A program made the translations under genes and the position numbers. A model generated the notes under the pieces. That model made no database searches. It had not been told where the DNA came from and saw nothing but the letters and a program-made list of their open reading frames with translations. A stretch of 64,000 nucleotides of DNA from Apostichopus japonicus (Eukaryota > Echinodermata > Holothuroidea > Aspidochirotida > Stichopodidae). Positions 14,201 to 29,000 of the stretch are shown in pieces (the first letter of the stretch is position 1; each line of letters starts with the position of its first letter). The DNA lies in NCBI RefSeq assembly GCF_037975245.1, contig NC_092579.1:9295001-9359000 (forward strand). Reading direction: 5' to 3'.

Positions 14201-17200
14201 GCGCCGAGCCATCGCGCCACTGTATGGACTGTATGAGATATTAGGTGGATTAACTAATACTTACAGCTCACCGTGTAGGCACTTGCTGTAAAAGGTCGGC
14301 AAAAGACGTCATCACCCGGGGTTCGAACCACGGATGCAAAAGAGAGTCTCGATCATCAGCTCGTACAGTGCGCCGAGCCATCGCGCCACTGTATGGACTG
14401 TATGAGATATAGGTGGATTAACTAATACTTACAGCTCACCGTGTAGGCACTTGCTGTAAAAGGTCGGCAAAAGACGTCATCACCCGGGGTTCGAACCACG
14501 GATGCAAAAGAGAGTCTCGATCATCAGCTCGTACAGTGCGCCGAGCCATCGCGCCACTGTATGGACTGTATGAGATATTAGGTGGATTAACTAATACTTA
14601 CAGCTCACCGTGTAGGCACTTGCTGTAAAAGGTCGGCAAAAGACGTCATCACCCGGGGTTCCAACCACGGATGCAAAAGAGAGTCTCGATCATCAGCTCG
14701 TACAGTGCGCCGAGCCATCGCGCCACTGTATGGACTGTATGAGACATTAGGTGGATTAACTAATACTTACAGCTCACCGTGTAGGCACTTGCTGTAAAAG
14801 GTCGGCAAAAGACGTCATCACCCGGGGTTCGAACCACGGATGCAAAAGAGAGTCTCGATCATCAGCTCGTACAGTGCGCCGAGCCATCGCGCCACTGTAT
14901 GGACTGTATGAGATATTAGGTGGATTAACTAATACTTACAGCTCACCGTGTAGGCACTTGCTGTAAAAGGTCGGCAAAAGACGTCATCACCCGGGGTTCG
15001 AACCACGGATGCAAAAGAGAGTCTCGATCATCAGCTCGTACAGTGCGCCGAGCCATCGCGCCACTGTATGGACTGTGTGAGATATTAGGTGGATTAACTA
15101 ATACTTACAGCTCACCGTGTAGGCACTTGCTGTAAAAGGTCGGCAAAAGACGTCATCACCCGGGGTTCGAACCACGGATGCAAAAGAGAGTCTCGGTCAT
15201 CAGCTCGTACAGTGCGCCGAGCCATCGCGCCACTGTATGGACTGTATGAGATATTAGGTGGATTAACTAATACTTACAGCTCACCGTGTAGGCACTTGCT
15301 GTAAAAGGTCGGCAAAAGACGTCATCACCCGGGGTTCGAACCAGGGATGCAAAAGAGAGTCTCGATCATCAGCTCGTACAGTGCGCCGAGCCATCGCGCC
15401 ACTGTATGGACTGAGATGTTAGGTGGATTAACTAATACTTACAGCTCCCCGTGTAGGCACTTGCTGTAAAAGGTCGGCAAAAGACGTCATCACCCGGGGT
15501 TCGAACCACGGATGCAAAAGAGAGTCTCGATCATCAGCTCGTACAGTGCGCCGAGCCATCGCGCCACTGTATGGACTGAGATATTAGGTGGATTAACTAA
15601 TACTTACAGCTCCCCGTGTAGGCACTTGCTGTAAAAGATCGGCAAAAGACGTCATCACCCGGGGTTCGAACCACGGATGCAATAGAGAGTCTCGATCATC
15701 AGCTCCTACAGTGCGCCGAGCCATCGCGCCACTGTATGGACTGTATGAGTGATTAGGTGGATTAACTAATACTTACAGCTCACCGTGTAGGCACTTGCTG
15801 TAAAAGGTCGACAAAAGACGTCATCACCCGGGGTTCGAACCACGGATGCAAAAGAGAGTCTCGATCATCAGCTCCTACAGTGCGCCGAGCCATCGCGCCA
15901 CTGTATGGACTGTATGAGATATTAGGTGGATTAACTAATACTTACAGCTCACCGTGTAGGCACTTGCTGTAAAAGGTCGGCAAAAGACGTCATCACCCGG
16001 GGTTCGAACCACGGATGCAAAAGAGAGTCTCGATCATCAGCTCGTACAGTGCGCCGAGCCATCGCGCCACTGTATGGACTGTATGAGATATTAGGTGGAT
16101 TAACTAATACTTACAGCTCACCGTGTAGGCACTTGCTGTAAAAGGTCGGCAAAAGACGTCATCACCCGGGGTTCGAACCACGGATGCAAAAGAGAGTCTC
16201 GATCATCAGCTCGTACAGTGCGCCGAGCCATCGCGCCACTGTATGGACTGTATGAGATATTAGGTGGATTAACTAATACTTACAGCTCACCGTGTAGGCA
16301 CTTGCTGTAAAAGGTCGGCAAAAGACGTCATCACCCGGGGTTCGAACCACGGATGCAAAAGAGAGTCTCGATCATCAGCTCGTACAGTGCGCCGAGCCAT
16401 CGCGCCACTGTATGGACTGTATGAGATATTAGGTGGATTAACTAATACTTACAGCTCACCGTGTAGGCACTTGCTGTAAAAGGTCGGCAAAAGACGTCAT
16501 CACCCGGGGTTCGAACCACGGATGCAAAAGAGAGTCTCGATCATCAGCTCGTACAGTGCGCCGAGCCATCGCGCCACTGTATGGACTGTATGAGATATTA
16601 GGTGGATTAACTAATACTTACAGCTCACCGTGTAGGCACTTGCTGTAAAAGGTCGGCAAAAGACGTCATCACCCGGGGTTCCAACCACGGATGCAAAAGA
16701 GAGTCTCGATCATCAGCTCGTACAGTGCGCCGAGCCATCGCGCCACTGTATGGACTGTATGAGACATTAGGTGGATTAACTAATACTTACAGCTCACCGT
16801 GTAGGCACTTGCTGTAAAAGGTCGGCAAAAGACGTCATCACCCGGGGTTCGAACCACGGATGCAAAAGAGAGTCTCGATCATCAGCTCGTACAGTGCGCC
16901 GAGCCATCGCGCCACTGTATGGACTGTATGAGATATTAGGTGGATTAACTAATACTTACAGCTCACCGTGTAGGCACTTGCTGTAAAAGGTCGGCAAAAG
17001 ACGTCATCACCCGGGGTTCGAACCACGGATGCAAAAGAGAGTCTCGATCATCAGCTCGTACAGTGCGCCGAGCCATCGCGCCACTGTATGGACTGTATGA
17101 GATATTAGGTGGATTAACTAATACTTACAGCTCACCGTGTAGGCACTTGCTGTAAAAGGTCGACAAAAGACGTCATCACCCGGGGTTCGAACCACAGATG

Positions 17201-18600
17201 CAAAAGAGAGTCTCGATCATCAGCTCGTACAGTGCGCCGAGCCATCGCGCCACTGTATGGACTGTATGAGATATTAGGTGGATTAACTAATACTTACAGC
17301 TCACCGTGTAGGCACTTGCTGTAAAAGGTCGGCAAAAGACGTCATCACCCGGGGTTCGAACCACGGATGCAAAAGAGAGTCTCGATCATCAGCTCGTACA
17401 GTGCGCCGAGCCATCGCGCCACTGTATGGACTGTATGAGATATTAGGTGGATTAACTAATACTTACAGCTCACCGTGTAGGCACTTGCTGTAAAAGGTCG
17501 GCAAAAGACGTCATCACCCGGGGTTCGAACCACGGATGCAAAAGAGAGTCTCGATCATCAGCTCGTACAGTGCGCCGAGCCATCGCGCCACTGTATGGAC
17601 TGTATGAGATATTAGGTGGATTAACTAATACTTACAGCTCACCGTGTAGGCACTTGCTGTAAAAGGTCGGCAAAAGACGTCATCACCCGGGGTTCGAACC
17701 ACGGATGCAAAAGAGAGTCTCGATCATCAGCTCGTACAGTGCGCCGAGCCATCGCGCCACTGTATGGACTGTATGAGATATTAGGTGGATTAACTAATAC
17801 TTACAGCTCACCGTGTAGGCACTTGCTGTAAAAGGTCGGCAAAAGACGTCATCACCCGGGGTTCGAACCACGGATGCAAAAGAGAGTCTCGATCATCAGC
17901 TCGTACAGTGCGCCGAGCCATCGCGCCACTGTATGGACTGTATGAGATATAGGTGGATTAACTAATACTTACAGCTCACCGTGTAGGCACTTGCTGTAAA
18001 AGGTCGGCAAAAGACGTCATCACCCGGGGTTCGAACCACGGATGCAAAAGAGAGTCTCGATCATCAGCTCGTACAGTGCGCCGAGCCATCGCGCCACTGT
18101 ATGGACTGTATGAGATATTAGGTGGATTAACTAATACTTACAGCTCACCGTGTAGGCACTTGCTGTAAAAGGTCGGCAAAAGACGTCATCACCCGGGGTT
18201 CCAACCACGGATGCAAAAGAGAGTCTCGATCATCAGCTCGTACAGTGCGCCGAGCCATCGCGCCACTGTATGGACTGTATGAGACATTAGGTGGATTAAC
18301 TAATACTTACAGCTCACCGTGTAGGCACTTGCTGTAAAAGGTCGGCAAAAGACGTCATCACCCGGGGTTCGAACCACGGATGCAAAAGAGAGTCTCGATC
18401 ATCAGCTCGTACAGTGCGCCGAGCCATCGCGCCACTGTATGGACTGTATGAGATATTAGGTGGATTAACTAATACTTACAGCTCACCGTGTAGGCACTTG
18501 CTGTAAAAGGTCGGCAAAAGACGTCATCACCCGGGGTTCGAACCACGGATGCAAAAGAGAGTCTCGATCATCAGCTCGTACAGTGCGCCGAGCCATCGCG
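11290..18600. repeat. 3540-bp higher-order duplication (about 21 units) in satellite
   Basis: Rare variants recur exactly 3540 bp apart. Examples are GATGCAATAG with TGAGTGATTAGG (lines 12121 and 15661), GTTCCAACC (13141 and 16681; 14661 and 18201), GACTGTGTGA (11531 and 15071), TCTCGGTCAT (11651 and 15191) and the one-T deletion GAGATATAGG (14401 and 17941). Agreement starts near 11290 and breaks near 18600, consistent with a tandem duplication. At least one mismatch exists (12842 versus 16382), so the copies are near-identical rather than identical. Confidence 0.85.
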
Positions 18601-19812
18601 CCACTGTATGGACTGTATGAGATATTAGGTGGATTAACTAATACTTACAGCTCACCGTGTAGGCACTTGCTGTAAAAGGTCGGCAAAAGACGTCATCACC
18701 CGGGGTTCGAACCACGGATGCAAAAGAGCGTCTCGATCATCAGCTCGTACAGTGCGCCGAGCCATCGCGCCACTGTATGGACTGTATGAGATATTAGGTG
18801 GATTAACTAATACTTACAGCTCACCGTGTAGGCACTTGCTGTAAAAGATCGGCAAAAGACGTCATCACCCGGGGTTCGAACCACGGATGCAAAAGAGAGT
18901 CTCGATCATCAGCTCGTACAGTGCGCCGAGCCATCGCGCCACTGTATGGACTGAGATATTAGGTGGATTAACTAATACTTACAGCTCCCCGCGTAGGCAC
19001 TTGCTGTAAAAGATCGGCAAAAGACGTCATCACCCGGGGTTCGAACCACGGATGCAATAGAGAGTCTCGATCATCAGCTCCTACAGTGCGCCGAGCCATC
19101 GCGCCACTGTATGGACTGAGATATTAGGTGGATTAACTAATACTTACAGCTCCCCGTGTAGGCACTTGCTGTAAAAGGTCGACAAAAGACGTCATCACCC
19201 GGGGTTCGAACCACGGATGCAAAAGAGAGTCTCGATCATCAGCTCGTGCAGTGCGCCGAGCCATCGCGCCACTGTATGGAATGAGATATTAGGTGGATTA
19301 ACTAATACTTACAGCTCCCCGTGTAGGCACTTGCTGTAAAAGGTCGGCAAAAGACGTCATCACCCGGGGTTCGAACCACGGATGCAAAAGAGAGTCTCGA
19401 TCATCAGCTCGTACAGTGCGCCGAGCCATCGCGCCACTGTATGGAATGAGATATTAGGTGGATTAACTAATACTTACAGCTCCCCGCGTAGGCACTTGCT
19501 GTAAAAGGTCGGCAAAAGACGTCATCACCCGGGGTTCGAACCACGGATGCAAAAGAGAGTCTCGATCATCAGCTCGTACAGTGCGCCGAGCCATCGCGCC
19601 ACTGTATGGACTGAGATATTAGGTGGATTAACTAATACTTACAGCTCCCCGCGTAGGCACTTGCTGTAAAAGGTCGGCAAAAAGACGTCATCACCCGGGG
19701 TTCGAACCACGGATGCAAAAGAGAGTCTCGATCATCAGCTCGTGCAGTGCGCCGAGCCATCGCGCCACTGTATGGACTGAGATATTAGGTGGATTAACTA
19801 ATACTTACAGCT

Positions 19813-22800
19813 CCCCGTCTAGGCACTTGCTGTAAAAGGTCGACAAAAGACGTCATCACCCGGGGTTCGAACCACGGATGCAAAAGAAAGTCTCGATCAT
19901 CAGCTCGTGCAGTGCGCCGAGCCATCGCGCCACTGTATGGACTGAGATATTAGGTGGATTAACTAATACTTACAGCTCCCCGTGTAGGCACTTGCTGTAA
20001 AAGGTCGGGAAAAAGACGTCATCAACCGGGGTTCGAACCACGGATGCAAAAGAGAGTCTCGATCATCAGCTCGTGCAGTGCGCCGAGCCATCGCGCCACT
20101 GTATGGACTGAGATATTAGGTGGATTAACTAATACTTACAGCTCCCCGTGTAGGCACTTGCTGTAAAAGGTCGGCAAAAAGACGTCATCACCCGGGGTTC
20201 GAACCACGGATGCAAAAGAGAGTCTCGATCATCAGCTCGTGCAGTGCGCCGAGCCATCGCGCCACTGTATGGACTGAGATATTAGGTGGATTAACTAATA
20301 CTTACAGCTCCCCGCGTAGGCACTTGCTGTAAAAGGTCGGCAAAAAGACGTCATCACCCGGGGTTCGAACCACGGATGCAAAAGAGAGTCTCGATCATCA
20401 GCTCGTGCAGTGCGCCGAGCCATCGCGCCACTGTATGGACTCAGATATTAGGTGGATGAACTAATACTTACAGCTCCCCGCGTAGACAATTGCTGTAAAA
20501 GATCGGCAAAAGACGTCATCACCCGGGGTTCGAACCACGGATGCAAAAGAGAGTCTCGATCATCAGCTCGTACAGTGCGCCGAGCCATCGCGCCACTGTA
20601 TGGACTCAGATATTAGGTGGATTAACTAATACTTACAGCTCCCCGCGTAGGCACTTGCTGTAAAAGATCGGCAAAAGACGTCATCACCCGGGGTTCGAAC
20701 CACGGATGCAAAAGAGAGTCTCGATCATCAGCTCGTACAGTGCGCCGAGCCATCGCGCCACTGTATGGACTGAGATATTAGGTGGATTAACTAATACTTA
20801 CAGCTCCCCGCGTAGGCACTTGCTGTAAAAGGTCGGCAAAAGACGTCATCACCCGGGGTTCGAACCACGGATGCAAAAGAGAGTCTCGATCATCAGCTCG
20901 TACAGTGCGCCGAGCCATCGCGCCACTGTATGGACTGAGATATTAGGTGGATTAACTAATACTTACAGCTCCCCGCGTAGGCACTTGCTGTAAAAGATCG
21001 GCAAAAGACGTCATCACCCGGGGTTCGAACCACGGATGCAAAAGAGAGTCTCGATCATCAGCTCGTGCAGTGCGCCGAGCCATCGCGCCACTGTATGGAC
21101 TGAGATATTAGGTGGATTAACTAATACTTACAGCTCCCCGCGTAGGCACTTGCTGTAAAAGGTCGGCAAAAGACGTCATCACCCGGGGTTCGAACCACGG
21201 ATGCAAAAGAGAGTCTCGATCATCAGCTCGTACAGAGCGCCGAGTCATCGCGCCACTGTATGGACTGAGATATTAGATGGATTAACTAATACTTACAGCT
21301 CCCCGCGTAGGCACTTGCTGTAAAAGGTCGGCAAAAGACGTCATCACCCGGGGTTCGAACCACGGATGCAAAAGAGAGTCTCGATCATCAGCTCGTACAG
21401 AGCGCCGAGCCCACGCGCCACTGTATGGACTGAGATATTAGGTGGATTAACTAATACTTACAGCTCCCCGCGTAGGCACTTGCTGTAAAAGGTCTGCAAA
21501 AGACGTCATCACCCGGGGTTCGAACCACGGATGCAAAAGAGAGTCTCGATCATCAGCTCGTGCAGTGCGGCGAGCCCACGCGCCACTGTATGGACTGAGA
21601 TATTAGGTGGATTAACTAATACTTACAGCTCCCCGCGTAGGCACTTGCTGTAAAAGGTCGGCAAAAGACGTCATCACCCGGGGTTCGAACCACGGATGCA
21701 AAAGAGAGTCTCGATCATCAGCTTGTGCAGTGCGCCGAGCCATCGCGCCACTGTATGGACTGAGATATTAGGTGGATTAACTAATACTTACAGCTCCCCG
21801 TCTAGGCACTTGCTGTAAAAGGTCGACAAAAGACGTCATCACCCGGGGTTCGAACCACGGATGCAAAAGAAAGTCTCGATCATCAGCTCGTGCAGTGCGC
21901 CGAGCCATCGCGCCACTGTATGGACTGAGATATTAGGTGGATTAACTAATACTTACAGCTCCCCGTGTAGGCACTTGCTGTAAAAGGTCGGGAAAAAGAC
22001 GTCATCAACCGGGGTTCGAACCACGGATGCAAAAGAGAGTCTCGATCATCAGCTCGTGCAGTGCGCCGAGCCATCGCGCCACTGTATGGACTGAGATATT
22101 AGGTGGATTAACTAATACTTACAGCTCCCCGTGTAGGCACTTGCTGTAAAAGGTCGGCAAAAAGACGTCATCACCCGGGGTTCGAACCACGGATGCAAAA
22201 GAGAGTCTCGATCATCAGCTCGTGCAGTGCGCCGAGCCATCGCGCCACTGTATGGACTGAGATATTAGGTGGATTAACTAATACTTACAGCTCCCCGCGT
22301 AGGCACTTGCTGTAAAAGGTCGGCAAAAAGACGTCATCACCCGGGGTTCGAACCACGGATGCAAAAGAGAGTCTCGATCATCAGCTCGTGCAGTGCGCCG
22401 AGCCATCGCGCCACTGTATGGACTCAGATATTAGGTGGATGAACTAATACTTACAGCTCCCCGCGTAGACAATTGCTGTAAAAGATCGGCAAAAGACGTC
22501 ATCACCCGGGGTTCGAACCACGGATGCAAAAGAGAGTCTCGATCATCAGCTCGTACAGTGCGCCGAGCCATCGCGCCACTGTATGGACTCAGATATTAGG
22601 TGGATTAACTAATACTTACAGCTCCCCGCGTAGGCACTTGCTGTAAAAGATCGGCAAAAGACGTCATCACCCGGGGTTCGAACCACGGATGCAAAAGAGA
22701 GTCTCGATCATCAGCTCGTACAGTGCGCCGAGCCATCGCGCCACTGTATGGACTGAGATATTAGGTGGATTAACTAATACTTACAGCTCCCCGCGTAGGC

Positions 22801-23745
22801 ACTTGCTGTAAAAGGTCGGCAAAAGACGTCATCACCCGGGGTTCGAACCACGGATGCAAAAGAGAGTCTCGATCATCAGCTCGTACAGTGCGCCGAGCCA
22901 TCGCGCCACTGTATGGACTGAGATATTAGGTGGATTAACTAATACTTACAGCTCCCCGCGTAGGCACTTGCTGTAAAAGATCGGCAAAAGACGTCATCAC
23001 CCGGGGTTCGAACCACGGATGCAAAAGAGAGTCTCGATCATCAGCTCGTGCAGTGCGCCGAGCCATCGCGCCACTGTATGGACTGAGATATTAGGTGGAT
23101 TAACTAATACTTACAGCTCCCCGCGTAGGCACTTGCTGTAAAAGGTCGGCAAAAGACGTCATCACCCGGGGTTCGAACCACGGATGCAAAAGAGAGTCTC
23201 GATCATCAGCTCGTACAGAGCGCCGAGTCATCGCGCCACTGTATGGACTGAGATATTAGATGGATTAACTAATACTTACAGCTCCCCGCGTAGGCACTTG
23301 CTGTAAAAGGTCGGCAAAAGACGTCATCACCCGGGGTTCGAACCACGGATGCAAAAGAGAGTCTCGATCATCAGCTCGTACAGAGCGCCGAGCCCACGCG
23401 CCACTGTATGGACTGAGATATTAGGTGGATTAACTAATACTTACAGCTCCCCGCGTAGGCACTTGCTGTAAAAGGTCTGCAAAAGACGTCATCACCCGGG
23501 GTTCGAACCACGGATGCAAAAGAGAGTCTCGATCATCAGCTCGTGCAGTGCGGCGAGCCCACGCGCCACTGTATGGACTGAGATATTAGGTGGATTAACT
23601 AATACTTACAGCTCCCCGCGTAGGCACTTGCTGTAAAAGGTCGGCAAAAGACGTCATCACCCGGGGTTCGAACCACGGATGCAAAAGAGAGTCTCGATCA
23701 TCAGCTTGTGCAGTGCGCCGAGCCATCGCGCCACTGTATGGACTG
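19813..23745. repeat. 1983-bp higher-order duplication (12 units) in satellite
   Basis: Two consecutive 12-unit blocks share a long list of private variants at 1983-bp spacing. These include CCCCGTCTAGG (19813 and 21796), GGGAAAAAGACG with CATCAACCGG, GTAGACAATTGC, TACAGAGCGCCGAGTC, TTAGATGG, GGTCTGCAAAAG, CAGTGCGGCGAG and GCTTGTGCAG (21721 and 23704). Identity ends near 23745, where GAGATGTT replaces GAGATATT. Confidence 0.88.
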
Positions 23746-26099
23746 AGATGTTAGGTGGATTAACTAATACTTACAGCTCCCCGCGTAGGCACTTGCTGTA
23801 AAAGATCGGCAAAAGACGTCATCACCCGGGGTTCGAACCACGGATGCAAAAGAGAGTCTCGATCATCAGCTCGTGCAGTGCGCCTAGCAATCGCGCCACT
23901 GTATGGACTGAGATGTTAGGTGGATTAACTAATACTTACAGCTCCCCGCGTAGGCACTTGCTGTAAAAGGTCGTCAAAAGACGTCATCACCCGGGGTTCG
24001 AACCACGGATGCAAAAGAGAGTCTCGATCATCAGCTCGTGCAGTGCGCCTAGCCATCGCGCCACTGTATGGACTGAGATGTTAGGTGGATTAACTAATAC
24101 TTACAGCTCCCCGCGTAGGCCCTTGCTGTAAAAGGTCGTCAAAAGACGTCATCACCCGGGGTTCGAACCACGGATGCAAAAGAGAGTCTCGATCATCAGC
24201 TCGTGCAGTGCGCCGAGCCATCGCGCCACTGTATGGACTGAGATATTAGGTGGATTAACTAATACTTACAGCTCCCCGCGTAGGCACTTGCTGTAAAAGG
24301 TCGGCAAAAGACGTCATCACCCGGGGTTCGAACCACGGATGCAAAAGAGAGTCTCGATCATCAGCTCGTGCAGTGCGCCGAGCCATCGCGCCACTGTATG
24401 GACTGAGATATTAGGTGGATTAACTAATACTTACAGCTCCCCGCGTAGGCCCTTGCTGTAAAAGGTCGGCAAAAGACGTCATCACCCGGGGTTCGAACCA
24501 CGGATGCAAAAGAGAGTCTCGATCATCAGCTCGTGCAGTGCGCCGAGCCATCGCGCCACTGTATGGACTGAGATATTAGGTGGATTAACTAATACTTACA
24601 GCTCCCCGCGTAGGCACTTGATGTAAAAGGTCGGCAAAAGACGTCATCACCCGGGGTTCGAACCACGGATGCAAAAGAGAGTCTCGATCATCAGCTCGTG
24701 CAGTGCGCCGAGCCATCGCGCCACTGTATGGACTGAGATATTAGGTGGATTAACTAATACTTACAGCTCCCCGCGTAGTAACTTGCTGTAAAAGGTCGGC
24801 AAAAGACGTCATCACCCGGGGTTCGAACCACGGATGCAAAAGAGAGTCTCGATCATCAGCTCGTGCAGTGCGCCGAGCCATCGCGCCACTGTATGGACTG
24901 AGATATTAGGTGGATTAACTAATACTTACAGCTCCCCGCGTAGGCACTTGCTGTAAAAGATCGGCAAAAGACGTCATCACCCGGGGTTCGAACCACGGAT
25001 GCAAAAGAGAGTCTCGATCATCAGCTCGTGCAGTGCGCCGAGCCATCGCGCCACTGTATGGACTGAGATATTAGGTGGATTAACTAATACTTACAGCTCC
25101 CCGCGTAGGCACTTGCTATAAAAGGTCGGCAAAAGACGTCATCACCCGGGGTTCGAACCACGGATGCAAAAGAGAGTCTCGATCATCAGCTCGTACAGTG
25201 CGCCGAGCCATCGCGCCACTGTATGGACTGAGATATTAGGTGGATTAACTAATACTTACAGCTCCCCGCGTAGGCACTTGCTGTAAAAGATCGGCAAAAG
25301 ACGTCATCACCCGGGGTTCGAACCACGGATGCAAAAGAGAGTCTCGATCATCAGCTCGTGCAGTGCGCCGAGCCATCGCGCCACTGTATGGACTGAGATA
25401 TTAGGTGGATTAACTAATACTTACAGCTCTCCGCGTAGGCACTTGCTGTAAAAGATCGGCAAAAGACGTCATCACCCGGGGTTCGAACCACGGATGCAAA
25501 AGAGAGTCTCGATCATCAGCTCGTGCAGTGCGCCGAGCCATCGCGCCACTGTATGGACTGAGATGTTAGGTGGATTAACTAATACTTACAGCTCCCCGCG
25601 TAGGCACTTGCTGTAAAAGATCGGCAAAAGACGTCATCACCCGGGGTTCGAACCACGGATGCAAAAGAGAGTCTCGATCATCAGCTCGTGCAGTGCGCCG
25701 AGCCATCGCGCCACTGTATGGACTGAGATGTTAGGTGGATTAACTAATACTTACAGCTCCCCGCGTAGGCACTTGCTGTAAAAGATCGGCAAAAGACGTC
25801 ATCACCCGGGGTTCGAACCACGGATGCAAAAGAGAGTCTCGATCATCAGCTCGTGCAGTGCGCCGAGCCATCGCGCCACTGTATGGACTGAGATGTTAGG
25901 TGGATTAACTAATACTTACAGCTCCCCGCGTAGGCACTTGCTGTAAAAGATCGGCAAAAGACGTCATCACCCGGGGTTCGAACCACGGATGCAAAAGAGA
26001 GTCTCGATCATCAACTCGTACAGTGCGCCGAGCCATCGCGCCACTGTATGGACTGAGATATTAGGTGGATTAACTAATACTTACAGCTCCCCGCGTAGG

Positions 26100-29000
26100 C
26101 ACTTGCTGTAAAAGGTCGGCAAAAGACGTCATCACCCGGGGTTCGAACCACGGATGCAAAAGAGAGTCTCGATCATCAGCTCGTACAGAGCGCCGAGTCA
26201 TCGCGCCACTGTATGGACTGAGATATTAGGTGGATTAACTAATACTTACAGCTCCCCGCGTAGGCACTTGCTGTAAAAGGTCGGCAAAAGACGTCATCAC
26301 CCGGGGTTCGAACCACGGATGCAAAAGAGAGTCTCGATCATCAGCTCGTACAGTGCGCCGAGCCCACGCGCCACTGTATGGACTGAGATATTAGGTGGAT
26401 TAACTAATACTTACAGCTCCCCGGTAGGCACTTGCTGTAAAAGGTCGGCAAAAGACGTCATCACCCGGGGTTCGAACCACGGATGCAAAAGAGAGTCTCG
26501 ATCATCAGCTCGTGCAGTGCGCCTAGCCATCGCGCCACTGTATGGACTGAGATGTTAAGTGGATTAACTAATACTTACAGCTCCCCGCGTAGGCACTTGC
26601 TGTAAAAGGTCGGCAAAAGACGTCATCACCCGGGGTTCGAACCACGGATGCAAAAGAGAGTCTCGATCATCAGCTCGTGCAGTGCGCCGAGCCATCGCGC
26701 CACTGTATGGACTGAGATATTAGGTGGATTAACTAATACTTACAGCTCCCCGCGTAGGCACTTGCTGTAAAAGATCCGCAAAAGACGTCATCACCCGGGG
26801 TTCGAACCACGGATGCAAAAGAGAGTCTCGATCATCAGCTCGTGCAGTGCGCCGAGCCATCGCGCCACTGTATGGACTGAGATATTAGGTGGATTAACTA
26901 ATACTTACAGCTCTCCGCGTAGGCACTTGCTGTAAAAGATCGGCAAAAGACGTCATCACCCGGGGTTCGAACCACGGATGCAAAAGAGAGTCTCGATCAT
27001 CAGCTCGTGCAGTGCGCCGAGCCATCGCGCCACTGTATGGACTGAGATGTTAGGTGGATTAACTAATACTTACAGCTCCCCGCGTAGGCACTTGCTGTAA
27101 AAGATCGGCAAAAGACGTCATCACCCGGGGTTCGAACCACGGATGCAAAAGAGAGTCTCGATCATCAGCTCGTGCAGTGCGCCGAGCCATCGCGCCACTG
27201 TATGGACTGAGATGTTAGGTGGATTAACTAATACTGACAGCTCCCCGCGTAGGCACTTGCTGTAAAAGATCGGCAAAAAGACGTCATCACCCGGGGTTCG
27301 AACCACGGATGCAAAAGAGAGTCACGATCATCAGCTCGTACAGTGCGCCGAGCCATCGCGCCACTGTATGGACTGAGATGTTAGGTGGATTAACTAATAC
27401 TTACAGCTCCCCGCGTAGGCACTTGCTGTAAAAGGTCGGCAAAAGACGTCATCACCCGGGGTTCGAACCACGGATGCAAAAGAGAGTCTCGATCATCAGC
27501 TCGTGCAGTGCGCCGAGCCCACGCGCCACTGTATGGACTGAGATATTAGGTGGATTAACTAATACTTACAGCTCCCCGGTAGGCACTTGCTGTAAAAGGT
27601 CGGCAAAAGACGTCATCACCCGGGGTTCGAACCACGGATGCAAAAGAGAGTCTCGATCATCAGCTCGTGCAGTGCGCCTAGCCATCGCGCCACTGTATGG
27701 ACTGAGATGTTAGGTGGATTAACTAATACTTACAGCTCCCCGCGTAGGCACTTGCTGTAAAAGGTCGGCAAAAGACGTCATCACCCGGGGTTCGAACCAC
27801 GGATGCAAAAGAGAGTCTCGATCATCAGCTCGTGCAGTGCGCCGAGCCATCGCGCCACTGTATGGACTGAGATGTTAGGTGGATTAACTAATACTTACAG
27901 CTCCCCGCGTAGGCACTTGCTGTAAAAGGTCGGCAAAAGACGTCATCACCCGGGGTTCGAACCACGGATGCAAAAGAGAGTCTCGATCATCAGCTCGTGC
28001 AGTGCGCCGAGCCATCGCGCCACTGTATGGACTGAGATATTAGGTGGATTAACTAATACTTACAGCTCCCCGCGTAGGCACTTGCTGTAAAAGATCCGCA
28101 AAAGACGTCATCACCCGGGGTTCGAACCACGGATGCAAAAGAGAGTCTCGATCATCAGCTCGTGCAGTGCGCCGAGCCATCGCGCCACTGTATGGACTGA
28201 GATATTAGGTGGATTAACTAATACTTACAGCTCTCCGCGTAGGCACTTGCTGTAAAAGATCGGCAAAAGACGTCATCACCCGGGGTTCGAACCACGGATG
28301 CAAAAGAGAGTCTCGATCATCAGCTCGTGCAGTGCGCCGAGCCATCGCGCCACTGTATGGACTGAGATGTTAGGTGGATTAACTAATACTTACAGCTCCC
28401 CGCGTAGGCACTTGCTGTAAAAGATCGGCAAAAGACGTCATCACCCGGGGTTCGAACCACGGATGCAAAAGAGAGTCTCGATCATCAGCTCGTGCAGTGC
28501 GCCGAGCCATCGCGCCACTGTATGGACTGAGATGTTAGGTGGATTAACTAATACTAACAGCTCCCCGCGTAGGCACTTGCTGTAAAAGATCGGCAAAAGA
28601 CGTCATCACCCGGGGTTCGAACCACGGATGCAAAAGAGAGTCACGATCATCAGCTCGTGCAGTGCGCCGAGCCATCGCGCCACTGTATGGACTGAGATGT
28701 TAGGTGGATTAACTAATACTTACAGCTCCCCGCGTAGGCACTTGCTGTAAAAGATCGGCAAAAGACGTCATCACCCGGGGTTCGAACCACGGATGCAAAA
28801 GAGAGTCTCGATCATCAACTCGTACAGTGCGCCGAGCCATCGCGCCACTGTATGGACTGAGATATTAGGTGGATTAACTAATACTTACAGCTCCCCGCGT
28901 AGGCACTTGCTGTAAAAGGTCGGCAAAAGACGTCATCACCCGGGGTTCGAACCACGGATGCAAAAGAGAGTCTCGATCATCAGCTCGTACAGTGCGCCGA

